Shown in pieces: positions 7,691 through 16,919 of a stretch of DNA of 64,000 nucleotides (its first letter is position 1; every line of letters starts with the position of its first letter). The translations under genes and the position numbers were made by a program. The notes beneath the pieces are model-generated. The model was not told the origin of the DNA, searched no databases, and was given only the letters and a program-made list of their open reading frames with translations. The stretch lies in NCBI RefSeq assembly GCF_009930795.1, contig NZ_CP017146.1, forward strand, positions 1,178,001 through 1,242,000. Reading direction: 5' to 3'. Origin of the DNA: Marisediminicola antarctica. GTDB lineage: Bacteria; Actinomycetota; Actinomycetes; Actinomycetales; Microbacteriaceae.

Positions 7691-9189
7691 GCGCGGCGGC
7701 GGCAGCATCCATCGTCCACGCGACCACCGTCGACGACGCCATCAACGACGCAGTCTCACCGGCCGCGAATTTCATCAGCGGCATCATCTTCTACTCGGTC
7801 AAGATCGGCGAACCGGGCACGCTCGCCTACGTAGAGATCCCGCTCATCGTGGTCTGGCTCATCGTCGCGGCCGCATTCTTCACGGTGTACCTCGGGTTCC
7901 AGAACATCCGCGGGTTTAAGCACGCCCTCGACCTCGTCCGCGGCAAGTACTCCGACCCGAACGATGCCGGCGAGGTGTCGCACTTCCAGGCGCTCGCGAC
8001 GGCAGTGTCGGGCACTGTCGGGCTCGGCAACATCGCGGGAGTCGCTGTCGCGGTCTCCCTCGGCGGGCCCGGCGCCACCTTCTGGATGATCCTCGCCGGA
8101 TTCCTCGGCATGAGCACGAAGATGGCCGAGTGCACCCTCGGGGTGAAGTACCGCAAGGAGCGCCCGGACGGCTCCGTCTCGGGCGGTCCGATGTACTACC
8201 TGCGCGACGGGCTGGCCGAAATCGGGCATAGGAAGCTCGGCAAGTTCCTCGCCGTGTTCTTCTCCATCTGCTGCATCGGCGGGGCGATCGGCGGCGGCAA
8301 CATGTTCCAGGCGAACCAGGCCACCACCCAGATCGTCAACGTCACCGGCGGTGCCGACGGGGTGCTCGGCGAGTGGCGCTTCGTGATCGGGATCGTCTTC
8401 GCGATCGCCGTCGGCGCTGTCATCATCGGCGGCATCAAGTCGATTGCCCGGGTCACCGAGAAGGTTGTCCCGCTTATGGCCATTCTGTACGTCATCGCCT
8501 GCCTCACAGTCATCTTCGGGAATATCACTGCGGTGCCGGATGCGATCGGCCAGATCTTCGTTGGGGCGTTCAACCCCGAGGGCATCGCCGGCGGCGTCAT
8601 CGGCGTGCTGATCCAGGGGTTCAGGCGCGCGGCCTTCTCGAACGAGGCCGGCGTCGGATCGGCATCCATCGCCCACTCCGCGGTCAAGACTACGGAGCCG
8701 GCGACGGAGGGGTTCGTGTCGCTGCTCGAGCCGTTCATCGACACGATCGTGATCTGCACGATGACCTCTCTGGCCATCGTCATCACGGGCACCTGGGCCG
8801 ACCCCTCGATCGAGGCCGGGGTCGCCACGACCTCGGCGGCGTTCGGCACCGTCGCCCCCTGGTTCCCGATCCTCCTGGCCGTCGCAGTCATCCTGTTCGC
8901 CTTCTCGACAATGATCTCCTGGTCGTACTACGGCATGAAGGCGACCGGGTACCTGTTCAACGACAGCGCGAGAGCCGAGCTCGTGTTCAAGATCGTATTC
9001 CTGGTCTTCACTGTGATCGGGGCGTCGCTGTCTCTCGGTCCGGTGATCGACTTCTCCGACTCGATGATCTTCGCGATGTCGCTCGCAAACATCACGGGCC
9101 TGTACTTCCTCGCCCGCGTGATCAAGCGGGAGATCACCCAGTACCGGGCGAAGGTCAAGTCGGGCGAGTTCGCGATGGTGAAGCACTAG
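7687..9189 (+). CDS. alanine/glycine:cation symporter (AGCS family)
   Basis: This transporter has 500 residues and about ten or eleven membrane segments. Family signatures include ALATAVSGTVGLGNIAGVAVA, GGPGATFWMILAGFLGMSTKMAECTLG, GGPMYYL and RRAAFSNEAGVGSASIAHSA. It imports alanine or glycine with sodium or protons. Its GTG start overlaps the Usp stop by 4 nt (GTGA), showing translational coupling. Downstream of a light-driven proton pump, such an ion-coupled importer could profit from the gradient, but that link is only positional. Confidence 0.92.
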   Translation: MSAAAAASIVHATTVDDAINDAVSPAANFISGIIFYSVKIGEPGTLAYVEIPLIVVWLIVAAAFFTVYLGFQNIRGFKHALDLVRGKYSDPNDAGEVSHFQALATAVSGTVGLGNIAGVAVAVSLGGPGATFWMILAGFLGMSTKMAECTLGVKYRKERPDGSVSGGPMYYLRDGLAEIGHRKLGKFLAVFFSICCIGGAIGGGNMFQANQATTQIVNVTGGADGVLGEWRFVIGIVFAIAVGAVIIGGIKSIARVTEKVVPLMAILYVIACLTVIFGNITAVPDAIGQIFVGAFNPEGIAGGVIGVLIQGFRRAAFSNEAGVGSASIAHSAVKTTEPATEGFVSLLEPFIDTIVICTMTSLAIVITGTWADPSIEAGVATTSAAFGTVAPWFPILLAVAVILFAFSTMISWSYYGMKATGYLFNDSARAELVFKIVFLVFTVIGASLSLGPVIDFSDSMIFAMSLANITGLYFLARVIKREITQYRAKVKSGEFAMVKH

Positions 9190-9263
9190 GAGGCCCCCGG
9201 CCCGGCCACCCCGGTCGTACGATCAGAAGCGCGCACTGGGCGCGGGTCGACAAGGGAGTGCTC

Positions 9264-10025
9264 ATGATGGAGAAATTTCGCCTCGACGGCCGGGTCGCGG
9301 TTGTCACCGGATCGACGCGCGGGCTCGGTCGCGCCTTCGCTGTTGCGCTCGCCGAGGCGGGGGCGGACATCGTGATCGTCGGACGCGACGCCGAGGCGGC
9401 AGCATCCGTGGTCACCGAGGTCGAGGCGCTCGGCTCGCGTGCCGTCGTGGCCCTCGGGGATGTCACCGTGCGGGCCGACGTCGAGGCGATTCTGCAGGAC
9501 GCGATCGACGCGTTCGGCGGTGTCGACATCCTTGTCAACAACGCCGGCACCTGCATCCACAAACCCGCCCTCGAGGTGACAGACGAGGAGTGGCGCGAGG
9601 TGATGAGCGTCAACGTCGACGGGGTGTGGCTGTGCTCGCAGGTGATCGGCGGGCACCTCGTTGCGAAGGGTGCTGGCGCGATCGTCAACATCGGTTCGAT
9701 GTCGGCCGAGATCGTCAACCGTCCGCAGTGGCAGCCCGCCTACAACGCGTCGAAGGCGGCGGTGCACCACCTGACGAAGAGCCTCGCGGCCGAATGGGCG
9801 CCGTTCGGGGTGCGGGTCAACGCGCTGGCGCCCGGCTACATGCGCACCGACATGTCGCCGGTCGACGATCCGGCGAACCGGCGGTTCTGGATCGAGGACG
9901 CCCCGCAGCAGCGGGTGGGCGAACCGCACGAGCTCGGCCCGGCGATCGTCTTCCTCGCGAGCGATGCCTCGTCGTTCATGACCGGGTCGGTGCTCACGGT
10001 CGACGGCGGCTACACCATCTACTGA
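9264..10025 (+). CDS. SDR-family oxidoreductase (classical, 3-ketoacyl/sugar dehydrogenase-like)
   Basis: This complete 253-residue short-chain dehydrogenase starts at ATG 9264 (or 9267), preceded by AAGGGAG. It shows the cofactor loop TGSTRGLG, DVT, NNAG, the catalytic serine in NIGSMSA, Tyr-x3-Lys in PAYNASKAAV, and the APGYMRTDM and GSVLTVDGGY ends. The substrate cannot be assigned; relatives act on sugars, polyols and 3-oxoacyl compounds. It stands alone between agcS and sufS. Confidence 0.88.
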   Translation: MMEKFRLDGRVAVVTGSTRGLGRAFAVALAEAGADIVIVGRDAEAAASVVTEVEALGSRAVVALGDVTVRADVEAILQDAIDAFGGVDILVNNAGTCIHKPALEVTDEEWREVMSVNVDGVWLCSQVIGGHLVAKGAGAIVNIGSMSAEIVNRPQWQPAYNASKAAVHHLTKSLAAEWAPFGVRVNALAPGYMRTDMSPVDDPANRRFWIEDAPQQRVGEPHELGPAIVFLASDASSFMTGSVLTVDGGYTIY

Positions 10026-10095
10026 GGGCATTCGCGGCTCGGGGGATCCTCCCGGAATGGAATCCGGGGGAGACTGGTTGCTAGCGAATGCGCCC
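10026..10095 (+). other. potentially structured leader before sufS
   Basis: GCATTCGC (10028-10035) and GCGAATGC (10084-10091) form an 8-bp closing helix. They enclose an internal hairpin built from CTCCCGGA and TCCGGGGGAG with a single bulged G. The structure sits between the SDR stop and the sufS start and lacks a T-run, so it is not an obvious terminator. I recognise no known riboswitch. Confidence 0.3.
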
Positions 10096-10113
10096 GCAAC
10101 GAGAAGGTAGTCA

Positions 10114-11448
10114 GTGCTCTCCACCGCTCCACACCTCACCCACGATGATGTCGAACTGATCCGACGGGACTTCCCCGCGCTCACGGCGACGGTGAACGGC
10201 GAACCGCTCGCCTACCTCGACTCCGGGGCCACCGCGCAGCGCCCGCTCTCGGTGCTCGACGCCGAGCGCGACTTCCTCCTTCACCACAACGCGGCAGTGC
10301 ACCGCGGCGCGCACACCACCGCGGGCGAGGCGACCGAGCTCTTCGAGGACGCGCGCGCGACCGTCGCGGCATTCGTTGGAGCCGCGCCGGAGGAGATCGT
10401 CTGGACCTCGAACGCGACCGACGCGATTAACCTCGTCGCCTACGGTTTCGCGAACGCGAGCCGAGGGCGCGGTGGGCCGGATGCTGCTCGCTTCGCTCTC
10501 ATCGCGGGCGACGAGATCCTCGTCACGGAGGCCGAGCACCACGCCAACCTGGTCCCATGGCAGGAGCTCGCCGCAACCACCGGCGCGACGCTGCGCTTCG
10601 TGCCCGTCCGCGACGACGGCACCTGGGAGGCAGAGGACGCGCGACACCTCATCACCGAGCGCACCCGCGTCTTCGCCTTCTCACACGTGTCGAATGTCAC
10701 CGGGTTCGTCGCAAGCGTCGCCGAGCTCAGCGCGATGGCCCACGCGGTCGGCGCTCTCGTCGTGCTCGATGCGTGCCAGTCCGCGCCGCACCGCCGGCTC
10801 GACGTCGCCGAGCTGGACGTCGACTTCCTCGCCTTCTCAGGCCACAAGATGCTCGGCCCGACCGGAATCGGCGTGCTTTACGGGCGACGGGAGCTGCTCG
10901 ACGCACTGCCGCCGTTCCGCACGGGCGGATCGATGATCACGACCGTGACGATGGACTCCGCCGAGTACCTTCCGTCGCCGCAGCGCTTCGAGGCTGGGAC
11001 CCAGCCCGTGTCACAGGCCGTCGCGCTCGCCGAGGCCGTGCGTTACCTCGAGTCGGTCGGACTCGAGCGGATCGAGGCGCGGGAGGATGAGCTCGCACAG
11101 CGGATGTTGGACGGATTGGCCGAGATTCCGGGCATCCGCATCATCGGGCGGGGTGCCGGATCTCCGCGCGCTGGCCTGGTGGCCTTCGACGTCGCCGGGG
11201 TGCACGCGCACGACGTGGGACAGTTTCTCGATGCGCGCGGCCTCGCTGTGCGCGTCGGGCACCACTGCACCCAGCCGCTGCACCGCAGGCTCGGACTGAT
11301 CGCGACGACACGGGCGAGCGCCTACCTCTATACGACCACGGCCGAGGTCGACCGGCTGCTCGCGGCGGTTGCCGAGGTGCGGGCTTACTTCGGTGCGCCC
11401 GCTGTGGGGGTATCCGATCTGGGTGCATCCGATGTGGGGGAGGCGTGA
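10114..11448 (+). CDS. sufS: cysteine desulfurase, SufS type
   Basis: This PLP enzyme (444 residues) takes sulfur from cysteine for Fe-S cluster assembly. Visible landmarks are AYLDSGATAQRP, the N-terminal AVHRGAHTTAGEAT segment, TEAEHHANLVPW, the PLP lysine in FLAFSGHKMLGPTG, and the active-site cysteine in VGHHCTQPLHRR. The C-terminus carries two near repeats around SDLGASD. The GTG start is preceded by AGAAGG. The TGATG junction with sufU shows coupling, so the pair acts as SufS-SufU; the sufBCD genes are not in the window. Confidence 0.94.
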   Translation: MLSTAPHLTHDDVELIRRDFPALTATVNGEPLAYLDSGATAQRPLSVLDAERDFLLHHNAAVHRGAHTTAGEATELFEDARATVAAFVGAAPEEIVWTSNATDAINLVAYGFANASRGRGGPDAARFALIAGDEILVTEAEHHANLVPWQELAATTGATLRFVPVRDDGTWEAEDARHLITERTRVFAFSHVSNVTGFVASVAELSAMAHAVGALVVLDACQSAPHRRLDVAELDVDFLAFSGHKMLGPTGIGVLYGRRELLDALPPFRTGGSMITTVTMDSAEYLPSPQRFEAGTQPVSQAVALAEAVRYLESVGLERIEAREDELAQRMLDGLAEIPGIRIIGRGAGSPRAGLVAFDVAGVHAHDVGQFLDARGLAVRVGHHCTQPLHRRLGLIATTRASAYLYTTTAEVDRLLAAVAEVRAYFGAPAVGVSDLGASDVGEA

Positions 11449-11888
11449 TGGCTGATCCGCTCGCCGGTCTGTACCAGGAGATCATCCTCGACCATTCGCG
11501 CCGTCGCATCGGAGACCGGGTACTCTCCTCGCCCGATGTGGAACGCTCGGAACGCAACCCAACCTGCGGCGACGAGATCACCGTTCAGATCGCCTTCGAG
11601 CCCGGCTCGGACCGGATCGCCGAGTTCGGCTGGCAGGGGGCGGGATGCAGCATCTCGATGGCATCCGCGTCGATGCTCGCGGAGATCGCGCCCGGGCTGA
11701 CGACCGCCGAGCTCGTCGCGAAGGTCGCGGCCTTCCGGGAGATGATGCGCTCGAAGGGCGTGGGTGAGCCGAACGAGGACGTGCTCGGCGACGCGATCGC
11801 CTTCCACGGAACGTCGAAGTACGTGATGCGCGTGAAGTGCGCGATGCTCGGTTGGGTGGCGGCGGAGACGGCGGTGGGGGGCGCGTGA
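11448..11888 (+). CDS. sufU: SufU-type zinc protein / sulfur-transfer partner of SufS
   Basis: This 146-residue protein has the three conserved cysteines of SufU in NPTCGDE, GAGCSISMASASM and RVKCAMLGW, plus the aspartate of CGD that completes the zinc site. In Gram-positive bacteria SufU takes the persulfide from SufS. The long insert between the second and third cysteine (about 60 residues, with AFREMMRSKG) is characteristic of SufU and absent from IscU. The start codon shares its A with the sufS stop. Confidence 0.93.
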   Translation: MADPLAGLYQEIILDHSRRRIGDRVLSSPDVERSERNPTCGDEITVQIAFEPGSDRIAEFGWQGAGCSISMASASMLAEIAPGLTTAELVAKVAAFREMMRSKGVGEPNEDVLGDAIAFHGTSKYVMRVKCAMLGWVAAETAVGGA

Positions 11889-12057
11889 CTTCTCCTGCGT
11901 GACGTCGTTTCGTTCGCTCGGGGTAGCGGGGTACCCGCGTCCCGCGCTCTCGGGGTTCACGCTCTCGGGGGCGCGTGACTTCTTCTCCCCAGCCCCAGTT
12001 TTCGCGAAGTTATTCGAAACGCTTTCGAACGTATGTTCGATTTGGGATCATTGATGC

Positions 12058-13558
12058 ATGACCCCAACCGAGACCCTGGCTCCCACGTTCAGCGCGGTTA
12101 TCCGAGCGCAGGCTGCGCTGTCTCTCGAGGTCGCCGACTATCGCGAGGTTGATGACGCCACGCTCCTCGAGCCTAGGCTCAGCGCGAACCAGCAGCGGCT
12201 GGCGAACTCGCTGTCCGCGGTGCTGGCCGGCGGGGTCGCCCGCCGCTCCGCTCCCGCCTTCGGAAAGAACGGTCTCGCGCAGCGGACCGGCCACCGCACT
12301 CCCGAGGAGCTGTTCCGTGCGACAACCGGGTCGACCGCGCGCGATGCGATCACGGCGATCAAGATTGGGCAGATCGCTTCCGATACCGCGGACGCCGCGG
12401 CAGGTGTTCCCGTTGTCGACCCGGCCACAGGCGAGCTGGTTGCCTCGCTCCTGCCTTGGCTGCACTGCGTCGGCCGAGCGGTCGCGGCGGGCACACTGCC
12501 GATCGCGGCGGCGGAGTCCATCCGCAATGGGCTCGGGCGGCCGAGCGAGAACGTGCAGCAGGAGCGTCTCGCTGAGGCTGCGGCGCTGCTGTGCGACGAA
12601 GCCTCCTTGCTCGATGCGGACAGGCTCTTCCGACGTGCGCGCGAGCTGCGCGACGAGCTGGATGAGGCCGGCATCGTCGACCGCGAGGTGGCGCGCCACG
12701 AACAGCGGTCGTTGCGTTTGCGGCGTCTCCCCAACGGCATGGCGCGGCTCGTGTGGGATTTAGACCCAGAGACGAGTGCGTCCGTCGGCGAGCTCTATGA
12801 CCGCGCCACTTCGCCGCGGCGCGGCGGTCCGCGCTTCGTGAGTGCTGACGCTGAGGCCCAGGAGCAGTGCATCCTCGCCGACACCCGCACCACGGAGCAG
12901 CTCGCGTCCGACGTCTTCGTCCAGCTGCTGCGCCAAGGCGCGGATGCAGATTCCAGCCAGCTGCTCGGCAGCGGGGCACCCGTCGTGCGGGTGCTGGTCG
13001 CGGCGACGGCGCTCGCCACTCGCCACTCGCGCCGGACACGGGCGTCTCGAAGCGCAGGCCGACGCCGTCTCTATCGAGACGATCGCGCGGGCCGCGTGTG
13101 CGGGAGCGACCACCCTGATCCGCCTCGACGGAGACGGGCAGCCGCTCGATGTCGGGCGTGAGCAGCGTCTGTTCACCCGAGCCCAGCGCATTGCCCTCGC
13201 GGTGAGGGACGGGGGCTGTATGGTCAACGGCTGCGAGAGACCGCCCTCCTGGTGCGAGTGCCACCATATCGAGCACTGGGTTCGCGACGGCGGCAAGACG
13301 AATATCGCTGATGGCATTCTTCTCTGCAAGCATCACCATCTGCTCTTGCACAATGCACACTGGGAGATCGTCCGCCGCGGATCGCGCTACTGGCTGATCC
13401 CGCCGCCCGATGTCGACCCTCGGCAGGTGCCGATCGAGATGCGAAGCAAGAGCGCGGCGCTGCGTGACTTTCGCGCGGAGCAGGGCAGAGTCGCGGATCA
13501 GGGCAGGGCAGAGTCGCGGACGCGTGAGTGCGCTGCCTCAGAGGAGCGCACGGAGTAG
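12058..13558 (+). pseudogene. DUF222/HNH endonuclease-domain protein, frameshifted by a 7-bp duplication
   Basis: The first frame (from ATG 12058) encodes a DUF222-like helical domain through VRVLVAATALATR, then runs into an arginine-rich shadow and stops at 13161. A second frame continues with AGHGRLEAQADAVSIETIAR and a C-terminal HNH domain (GCMVNGCERPPSWCECHHI, GKTNIADGILLCKHHH) to 13558. The break is exactly at CGCCACT repeated in tandem (13014-13020, 13021-13027). Removing one copy rejoins the frames without loss. The family (13E12-like) is often multicopy in actinobacteria. It could be a recent mutation, a phase-variable switch or a sequencing artefact. Confidence 0.85.
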
Positions 13559-13568
13559 CGTCGTCACC

Positions 13569-14102
13569 ATGACTACTTCGACCTTCGACCAACTTCTCAC
13601 CGAGCAGATCGGCAACGAGTTCGCTGCCTCGCAGCAATACATCGCCATCGCAGTCTGGTTCGACAACCGCGACCTTCCGCAGCTCGCCAAGCACTTCTAT
13701 CGCCAGTCGATCGAGGAGCGCAATCACGCCATGATGCTCGTCCAGTATCGGCTCGATCGCGACCTCGGCATCCAGATCCCTGCGGTGCCCGCGGTCGTCA
13801 ATGACTTCACCACCGAAACCGAGCCGATCGCACTGGCGCTCGAGCAGGAGCGGAGGGTGACCGAGCAGATCGAGGCCCTCTTCGCGGCGGCCCGCGCGGA
13901 GACCGACGCGCTGGGCGAGCAGTTCATGCTGTGGTTCCTCAAGGAGCAGGTGGAGGAGGTCGCGTCGATGTCGACGCTTCTCGCGATCGCGCGTCGCGCC
14001 GACAATCTCTTCGACATCGAGAACTTCCTGGTCCGCGAGACGAGGGCATGCAGCGAGGACGCAGGCGCTCCCGAGGCGGCAGGGGGCGCACTCGCTGGCT
14101 GA
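13569..14102 (+). CDS. ferritin (non-haem iron storage)
   Basis: This 177-residue protein forms a ferritin four-helix bundle. Ferroxidase residues are visible: E17 in EQIGNEFAASQQY, E50 and H53 in SIEERNHAMM, then E in LEQERRVTEQ and Q/E in FLKEQVEEV. The FLVRETRACSEDAG tail is an extension of low conservation. It should oxidise Fe(II) and store Fe(III) as a 24-subunit shell. It starts 10 nt after the preceding gene; no clear IdeR box was seen in front of it. Confidence 0.92.
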   Translation: MTTSTFDQLLTEQIGNEFAASQQYIAIAVWFDNRDLPQLAKHFYRQSIEERNHAMMLVQYRLDRDLGIQIPAVPAVVNDFTTETEPIALALEQERRVTEQIEALFAAARAETDALGEQFMLWFLKEQVEEVASMSTLLAIARRADNLFDIENFLVRETRACSEDAGAPEAAGGALAG

Positions 14103-14146
14103 GCCCGCGTGGGACGTGGGGTCCGTGCTGGCCGCCGAGAGCGGAC

Positions 14147-15046
14147 TCAGACTCCGGCGCGGTTTGGGGTGAGCGGTGGCCCGTTTTCGTGGTTTGGGGT
14201 GAGCGGCGAACCGTTTTCGCGGTCTACTGGCGGAGGTGCCGACGCGCTGGAGGTTGTCACGGACTTCTGCCGGATGGGCGCGAGCGAGCCCGTACTCACG
14301 CTCGGGTAGAGGTGCAGGATGAGGAGCCAACCCACCGCTCCGCCGATGAGCTGTGCGGCGATGTACCCGGGGGCCGACCCGGGCGCGATGCCAGCGAAGC
14401 TGTCGCTGAACATTCGGCCGATCGTGATCGCGGGGTTCGCGAAGCTTGTCGAGCTCGTAAAGAAGTACGCTGCCCCGATGTAGGCGCCCACCGCCGCGGG
14501 CGCGAACTGCGCACGACCGGACCGCACGAGGGAGAAGATCACGAGCACAAGCCCGGCGGTCGCCACGATCTCGGAGAGGAAGTGCGCTCCCGTCAGGCGA
14601 TCGGTCCCGCTCCAGGACACCGCTGATGCGCCGAACATCAGGTTCGCCGCGGCAGCGCCCGTGATGCAACCCGCGACTTGCACGGGGATGTAGGCGAGGG
14701 TGTGGCTCCAGGGGCGCTGCCCGAGTGCAGAATCGACAAGTGAGACGACGGGGTTGAAGTGCGCACCACTCACCGGGCCGAAGATGAGGATGATCGCGAA
14801 AAGCCCGAGCGCCGTTGCGATCGCATTCTCGAAGAGCTGGAGTCCGACATCCCCCGGCGACAGCGACTGCGCTGCAATACCGGACCCGACGACGATTGCC
14901 GCGAGGAGGAGGCTCCCGAGGAACTCCGCGAGCAGCCGACGTGCGGAGCCCGGGATGGCGAGTGCCCGTTGCGCTGCCGATCCGCCAAGCGCCGGAGCGG
15001 ATATCGCGAACTGAGGAAGCCCTGGTGCTGCCAAGTTGACGCTCAC
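14147..15046 (-). CDS. aquaglyceroporin-like channel of the ars operon (AqpS type)
   Basis: This MIP-family channel has about 299 residues and six membrane helices. The two pore half-helix motifs are GAHFNPVVSL and TSFANPAITIGRMF. Its GTG start overlaps the arsR stop by 4 nt, so it is an arsenic gene rather than a general glycerol facilitator. In Sinorhizobium an equivalent AqpS lets arsenite made by ArsC leave the cell. The C-terminus ends in two in-frame 10-residue repeats (ENGSPLTPN, ENGPPLTPN) from a 30-bp direct repeat at 14161-14220, which may be a recent 3' extension. Confidence 0.88.
   Translation of the reverse strand: MSVNLAAPGLPQFAISAPALGGSAAQRALAIPGSARRLLAEFLGSLLLAAIVVGSGIAAQSLSPGDVGLQLFENAIATALGLFAIILIFGPVSGAHFNPVVSLVDSALGQRPWSHTLAYIPVQVAGCITGAAAANLMFGASAVSWSGTDRLTGAHFLSEIVATAGLVLVIFSLVRSGRAQFAPAAVGAYIGAAYFFTSSTSFANPAITIGRMFSDSFAGIAPGSAPGYIAAQLIGGAVGWLLILHLYPSVSTGSLAPIRQKSVTTSSASAPPPVDRENGSPLTPNHENGPPLTPNRAGV
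14161..14220. repeat. 30-bp direct repeat, two copies
   Basis: Two adjacent 30-bp units (14161-14190 and 14191-14220) share GGTTTGGGGTGAGCGG and CCGTTTTCG blocks and differ at a few positions. They lie in the 3' end of the aquaporin gene and keep its frame. Confidence 0.8.
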
Positions 15047-15393
15047 GCGGTCACGAGCAGACGCGCGAGGGAGTCCAGAGCGCCAGGGACGAGCCTGTAA
15101 AACGCCCATGTGCCGCGTTTGGAGCGGCTGAGGAAACCGGCATCCGTCAGGATTTTGAGGTGGTGGGACACCGTCGGTTGGCTCAGGCCGACTGGTTCGA
15201 TGAGGTCGCACACGCAGGCCTCCTGGTTCTGGGACGCGGCGACGATGGAGATGAGGCGCAGCCGTGCCGGGTCGGCGATCGCCCGCAAGGATCTGGCGAG
15301 GTCGTCGGCGTGCTCTGCCGTCATCGCCTCGCGAGTCAGCGGCGCGCAGCATGCGGTGACGTCCGTGACCGGAAGCATGTTCGTGAAGGACAT
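15043..15393 (-). CDS. arsR: arsenite-responsive ArsR repressor (CgArsR1-like)
   Basis: This winged-helix repressor has about 116 residues reading from ATG 15393 (the frame is open to 15411). It carries vicinal Cys15-Cys16 in DVTACCAPL and a second cysteine pair in EACVCDL (C60, C62). This resembles the As(III) site of Corynebacterium ArsR1, built from an N-terminal CC pair and a cysteine of the other subunit. The DNA-binding helix reads LSQPTVSHHLKILTDAGF. It is divergent from a flavoprotein gene and coupled to aqpS, so it probably controls both directions through the dyads at 15410-15498. Confidence 0.9.
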   Translation of the reverse strand: MSFTNMLPVTDVTACCAPLTREAMTAEHADDLARSLRAIADPARLRLISIVAASQNQEACVCDLIEPVGLSQPTVSHHLKILTDAGFLSRSKRGTWAFYRLVPGALDSLARLLVTA

Positions 15394-15409
15394 GTCACGG
15401 AGTCTAGTC

Positions 15410-15498
15410 ATATCGATCTCGCTCTATATTCACATATTTCGATATTGACAATCTTCGATGCACTGGCGAGACTCGAAATGTCGATGACAGACATCGAC
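15410..15498. promoter_or_regulatory. arsR divergent control region with two dyads
   Basis: ATATCGA (15410-15416) is inversely repeated as TCGATAT (15439-15445). A second dyad, GTCGATG-N5-CATCGAC, lies at 15480-15498. TTGACA at 15445-15450 is a good -35 for the rightward flavoprotein gene. These are candidate ArsR operators; their pairing is by eye. Confidence 0.5.
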
Positions 15499-15522
15499 GA
15501 ACTTCGATGGAAGGCAGGATCC

Positions 15523-16854
15523 ATGACGCTTCTGGAACTCAGTCGGCCCGTGAGGCGCACCCTGCTCGTCGGCGGACTGCCGGTCGCGATCATCGGCGCG
15601 GGCCCCGTTGGTCTCGCCGCCGCAGCACATCTGCTCGAGCGCGGTATCGACTTCCGCATCTATGAGGCGGGCGCCTCCGCGGCGAGCAGCGTCGCCTCCT
15701 GGGCGCACGTGCGCCTATTCTCGCCGTGGAGCCTCCTCATTGATCCTGCCGCCCGCCGGCTCCTCGCCACGACGGACTGGGTGCAGCCCGACGCCGATTC
15801 ACTCCCCACCGGCGCTGAGCTCGTCGAACGCTACCTGGCACCGCTCGCGGCGCATGAGCACATTGCCTCGCGGATACACACCGGGTCCACCGTCGAGGCG
15901 GTGAGCCGGCAGGGGGTGGATCGCACCCGATCGGCAGCCCGGTCAGCGACCCCGTTTGTTCTGCGCATCCGCACCGGGGCTGAGCTGGGGGAGGTCACAG
16001 CGAGCGCGGTGATCGACGCCTCCGGCACCTACACGTCGCCGAACGGCCTGTCGTCGAACGGGTTCGAGCCGCTGGGTGCCGAGCAGGTCGTCGACCGGAT
16101 CGTGCCCGCCCTGCCCGACGTGTTGGGCAGCGGTCGCGCGCGATTTGCCGGCCGTCACACAACGGTGGTCGGGGCTGGGCACTCCGCAGCCAACACGCTC
16201 ATCGCCCTCGCGCAACTGGCTCGGGAGGAGCCGGGCACGCGCGTTAGCTGGGTCGTCCGCAATTCCGGTGCCGCACGGGTCTCCGCGTCACCCGATGACG
16301 CGCTTCAGGCGCGCGCCTCGATCGGAGCGCGGGTTGCAGCGCTCGTAGCTGACGGAGAGATCAGCCTCGTGGACCGCTTCGAAATCGCGCGGCTGCGACC
16401 GGCCGTTTCTACGACCGGAAACGGGGTCGTCATCGTCGGAGTTCGCCGCGGCGAGCCGTTTGAGATCGCCACCGACAACATCGTGCGCGCCACGGGGTTT
16501 CGCCCGGACCTGTCGATGCTGCGTGAGCTCCGCCTCGAGCTCGACGACATCGTCGAGGCACCCCGACGACTGGCGCCCATGATCGACCCGAACCTGCACA
16601 GCTGCGGCACGGTCGAGCCGCACGGATTCGCCGAGCTGCGGCATCCGGAACCGAACTTCTTCATCGCCGGCATGAAGAGCTACGGGCGCGCGCCGACCTT
16701 CCTGCTCAGCACAGGCTACGAGCAGGTGCGGTCTATCGTGGCCTGGCTCGCCGGCGATGTGGCCGCGGCCAGCGCCGTGCAACTGGTGCTTCCGGCGACG
16801 GGCGTGTGCTCGACGGCCGATGCGGGAGGCGCGGAAGGCGGATGCTGTGCTTGA
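15523..16854 (+). CDS. FAD/NAD(P)-dependent oxidoreductase of the ars cluster (ArsO-like)
   Basis: This flavoprotein has about 443 residues and two dinucleotide folds: GLPVAIIGAGPVGLAAAAHL near the start, and ARFAGRHTTVVGAGHSAANTL mid-protein. The pattern is that of flavin monooxygenases and thioredoxin-reductase-like enzymes. It ends in a cysteine-containing tail (VCSTADAGGAEGGCCA) with a terminal CC pair that might bind arsenite or relay electrons. ATG 15523 is preceded by a GGAAGGCAGG stretch; an upstream in-frame ATG at 15478 is possible. Flavoproteins of this kind recur in actinobacterial ars operons, but the reaction is unproven. Confidence 0.75.
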   Translation: MTLLELSRPVRRTLLVGGLPVAIIGAGPVGLAAAAHLLERGIDFRIYEAGASAASSVASWAHVRLFSPWSLLIDPAARRLLATTDWVQPDADSLPTGAELVERYLAPLAAHEHIASRIHTGSTVEAVSRQGVDRTRSAARSATPFVLRIRTGAELGEVTASAVIDASGTYTSPNGLSSNGFEPLGAEQVVDRIVPALPDVLGSGRARFAGRHTTVVGAGHSAANTLIALAQLAREEPGTRVSWVVRNSGAARVSASPDDALQARASIGARVAALVADGEISLVDRFEIARLRPAVSTTGNGVVIVGVRRGEPFEIATDNIVRATGFRPDLSMLRELRLELDDIVEAPRRLAPMIDPNLHSCGTVEPHGFAELRHPEPNFFIAGMKSYGRAPTFLLSTGYEQVRSIVAWLAGDVAAASAVQLVLPATGVCSTADAGGAEGGCCA

Positions 16855-16872
16855 GCGGCACGGCGTGGCCGT

Positions 16873-16919
16873 GGGGGATGTGACCGGGTGTGGCAGCGGG
16901 GGATGTGACCGGGTGTGGC
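16873..16919. repeat. 22-bp direct repeat, two copies at 25-bp period
   Basis: The unit GGGGGATGTGACCGGGTGTG plus GC occurs at 16873-16894 and 16898-16919, separated by AGC. It fills much of the spacer between the flavoprotein and the ArsR-ArsC fusion. Confidence 0.85.

Noticed and set aside
14147-15352. 401-residue version of the aquaporin
   Set aside because: The first about 100 residues are the out-of-frame shadow of arsR; the GTG within the arsR stop is the natural start.
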